Assembly (NCBI GenBank): GCA_964555565.1
Contig: CAZKTF010000045.1
Span: 1-18,974, forward strand
Direction: 5' to 3'
Length of the DNA: 18,974 nt
From: CAZKTF01 sp964555565
GTDB lineage: Bacteria; Planctomycetota; JAJSAM01; JAKLKS01
Under the pieces are notes generated by a model that saw only the letters and a program-made list of their open reading frames with translations, was not told where the DNA came from and made no database searches. Positions 18,445 through 18,974 of the stretch are shown piece after piece. Each line of letters starts with the position of its first letter. The stretch's first letter is position 1. The position numbers and the translations under genes are program-made.

Positions 18445-18974
18445 ATGGTCCGAACAGCGCTTCGCCAGCCCTACGCGGTCGTCGTCCTCGTGCTCGCCAC
18501 CCTGGTGCTGGGGTGGACGGTGCTGCGGCGGATGCCGGTGGACATCCTCCCGCAGTTCAAGACGCCCGCGGTGCAGATCGTCACCTTCTACCCGGGGATG
18601 CCCGCCGAGGTCGTCGAGCAGGACATCACGAGCCGCCTGGAGCGTTGGACCGGCCAGTCGGTCGGCATCGAGCACCAGGAGGCGAAGTCGATGCTCGGGG
18701 TGAGCATCGTGAAGGACTACTTCCACGAGGACGTGGACCCGAGCGGTGCCATCGCGCAGGTCACGTCCTACGCGATGTCCGACCTGTTCTACCTCCCGCC
18801 GGGCACCGTGCCCCCGATGGTCATGCCCTTCGACCCGACGGCGACCATCCCGCTCGCCCTCCTCCCGGTCTCGAGCGCCACCCACGACGAGACGACCCTC
18901 TACGACATCGCCTACTTCCAGCTCCGCAACCGCCTCCAGGGCATCCCCGGCGTCGTCGCCCCCGCGGTCTACGG
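18445..18974 (+). CDS. RND-family efflux transporter, N-terminal part (runs off the right edge)
   Basis: About 176 codons are visible of a protein normally about 1000 residues long. The start MVRTALRQPYAVVVLVLATLVLGWTVLRRMPVDILPQF is the classic first transmembrane helix and porter entry of AcrB/CusA-type pumps (VDILP). The next segment includes VTFYPGMPAEVVEQDITSRLERWTG and LYDIAYFQLRNRLQGIPGVVAP, the usual PN1 subdomain pattern. It would export small molecules or metals using the proton gradient; the substrate cannot be told from this part. AGGGAGA lies just upstream of the ATG, 9 bp after the anti-sigma stop, so it belongs to the sigma / anti-sigma operon. Adaptor and outer-membrane channel genes may lie beyond the window. 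Confidence 0.93.
   Translation, partial: MVRTALRQPYAVVVLVLATLVLGWTVLRRMPVDILPQFKTPAVQIVTFYPGMPAEVVEQDITSRLERWTGQSVGIEHQEAKSMLGVSIVKDYFHEDVDPSGAIAQVTSYAMSDLFYLPPGTVPPMVMPFDPTATIPLALLPVSSATHDETTLYDIAYFQLRNRLQGIPGVVAPAVY

Overview
The window is very GC-rich. It comes from a Gram-negative-type bacterium: there is an outer-membrane porin ending in Phe, an RND pump, and many Sec signal peptides. Several features fit a Planctomycetota-like lineage best: secreted HEAT-repeat plus von Willebrand factor A (VWA) proteins, a HEWGTFT protein of unknown function, abundant extracytoplasmic-function (ECF) sigma / anti-sigma pairs, and frequent GTG starts. This placement is an inference, since no rRNA or other marker gene is present. 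I see no tRNA, CRISPR array, prophage or intact transposase.

Layout. Bases 1-752 (minus strand) hold a sigma-70/ECF factor and the start of its anti-sigma partner, which runs off the left edge. A secreted seven-bladed beta-propeller protein follows at 916-2214. It converges on a secreted HEWGTFT protein (2335-3537, minus) across a cluster of GC hairpins. Two secreted HEAT-repeat genes, the first with a VWA domain, run from 3637 to 6137. They converge on a secreted TPR protein (6209-7744, minus). Bases 7910-10356 encode an acyl-CoA thioesterase and the membrane protease FtsH, overlapping by 4 bp. A 146-bp array of alternating palindromes follows, then a second HEAT-VWA protein, probably a lipoprotein (10592-12187). 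That gene converges on an exported, extremely Asp/Gly-rich protein (12302-13570, minus). Divergent from the Asp-rich gene is a phosphate operon (13945-16951): PiT transporter, DUF47/PhoU-like partner and phosphate-selective porin. The window ends with a second ECF sigma / zinc anti-sigma pair followed by an RND transporter cut by the right edge.

How the parts work together. The phosphate operon gives a complete route across both membranes: porin in the outer membrane, PiT in the inner membrane, DUF47 protein as its cytoplasmic partner. The right-hand sigma cassette looks self-regulated and coupled to efflux. It has a GGAACTT-N16-CGTT promoter, a 7-codon leader ORF with the best ribosome binding site of the cassette, a hairpin over the sigma start codon, and then sigma, anti-sigma and RND pump with overlapping or close spacing. 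The HEAT, VWA, TPR, propeller and HEWGTFT proteins are all predicted to be exported and their roles are unknown.

The most unusual non-coding signals are three. Two paired GTAG-hairpin-GCCG elements (REP/BIME-like) sit exactly at the stop codons of convergent genes (6137-6212 and 12187-12289). An array interleaves GGGGTCAGACCCC and CGTTTGCAAACG palindromes (10364-10509). Two back-to-back inverted repeats lie in the divergent region upstream of the phosphate operon (13705-13754).
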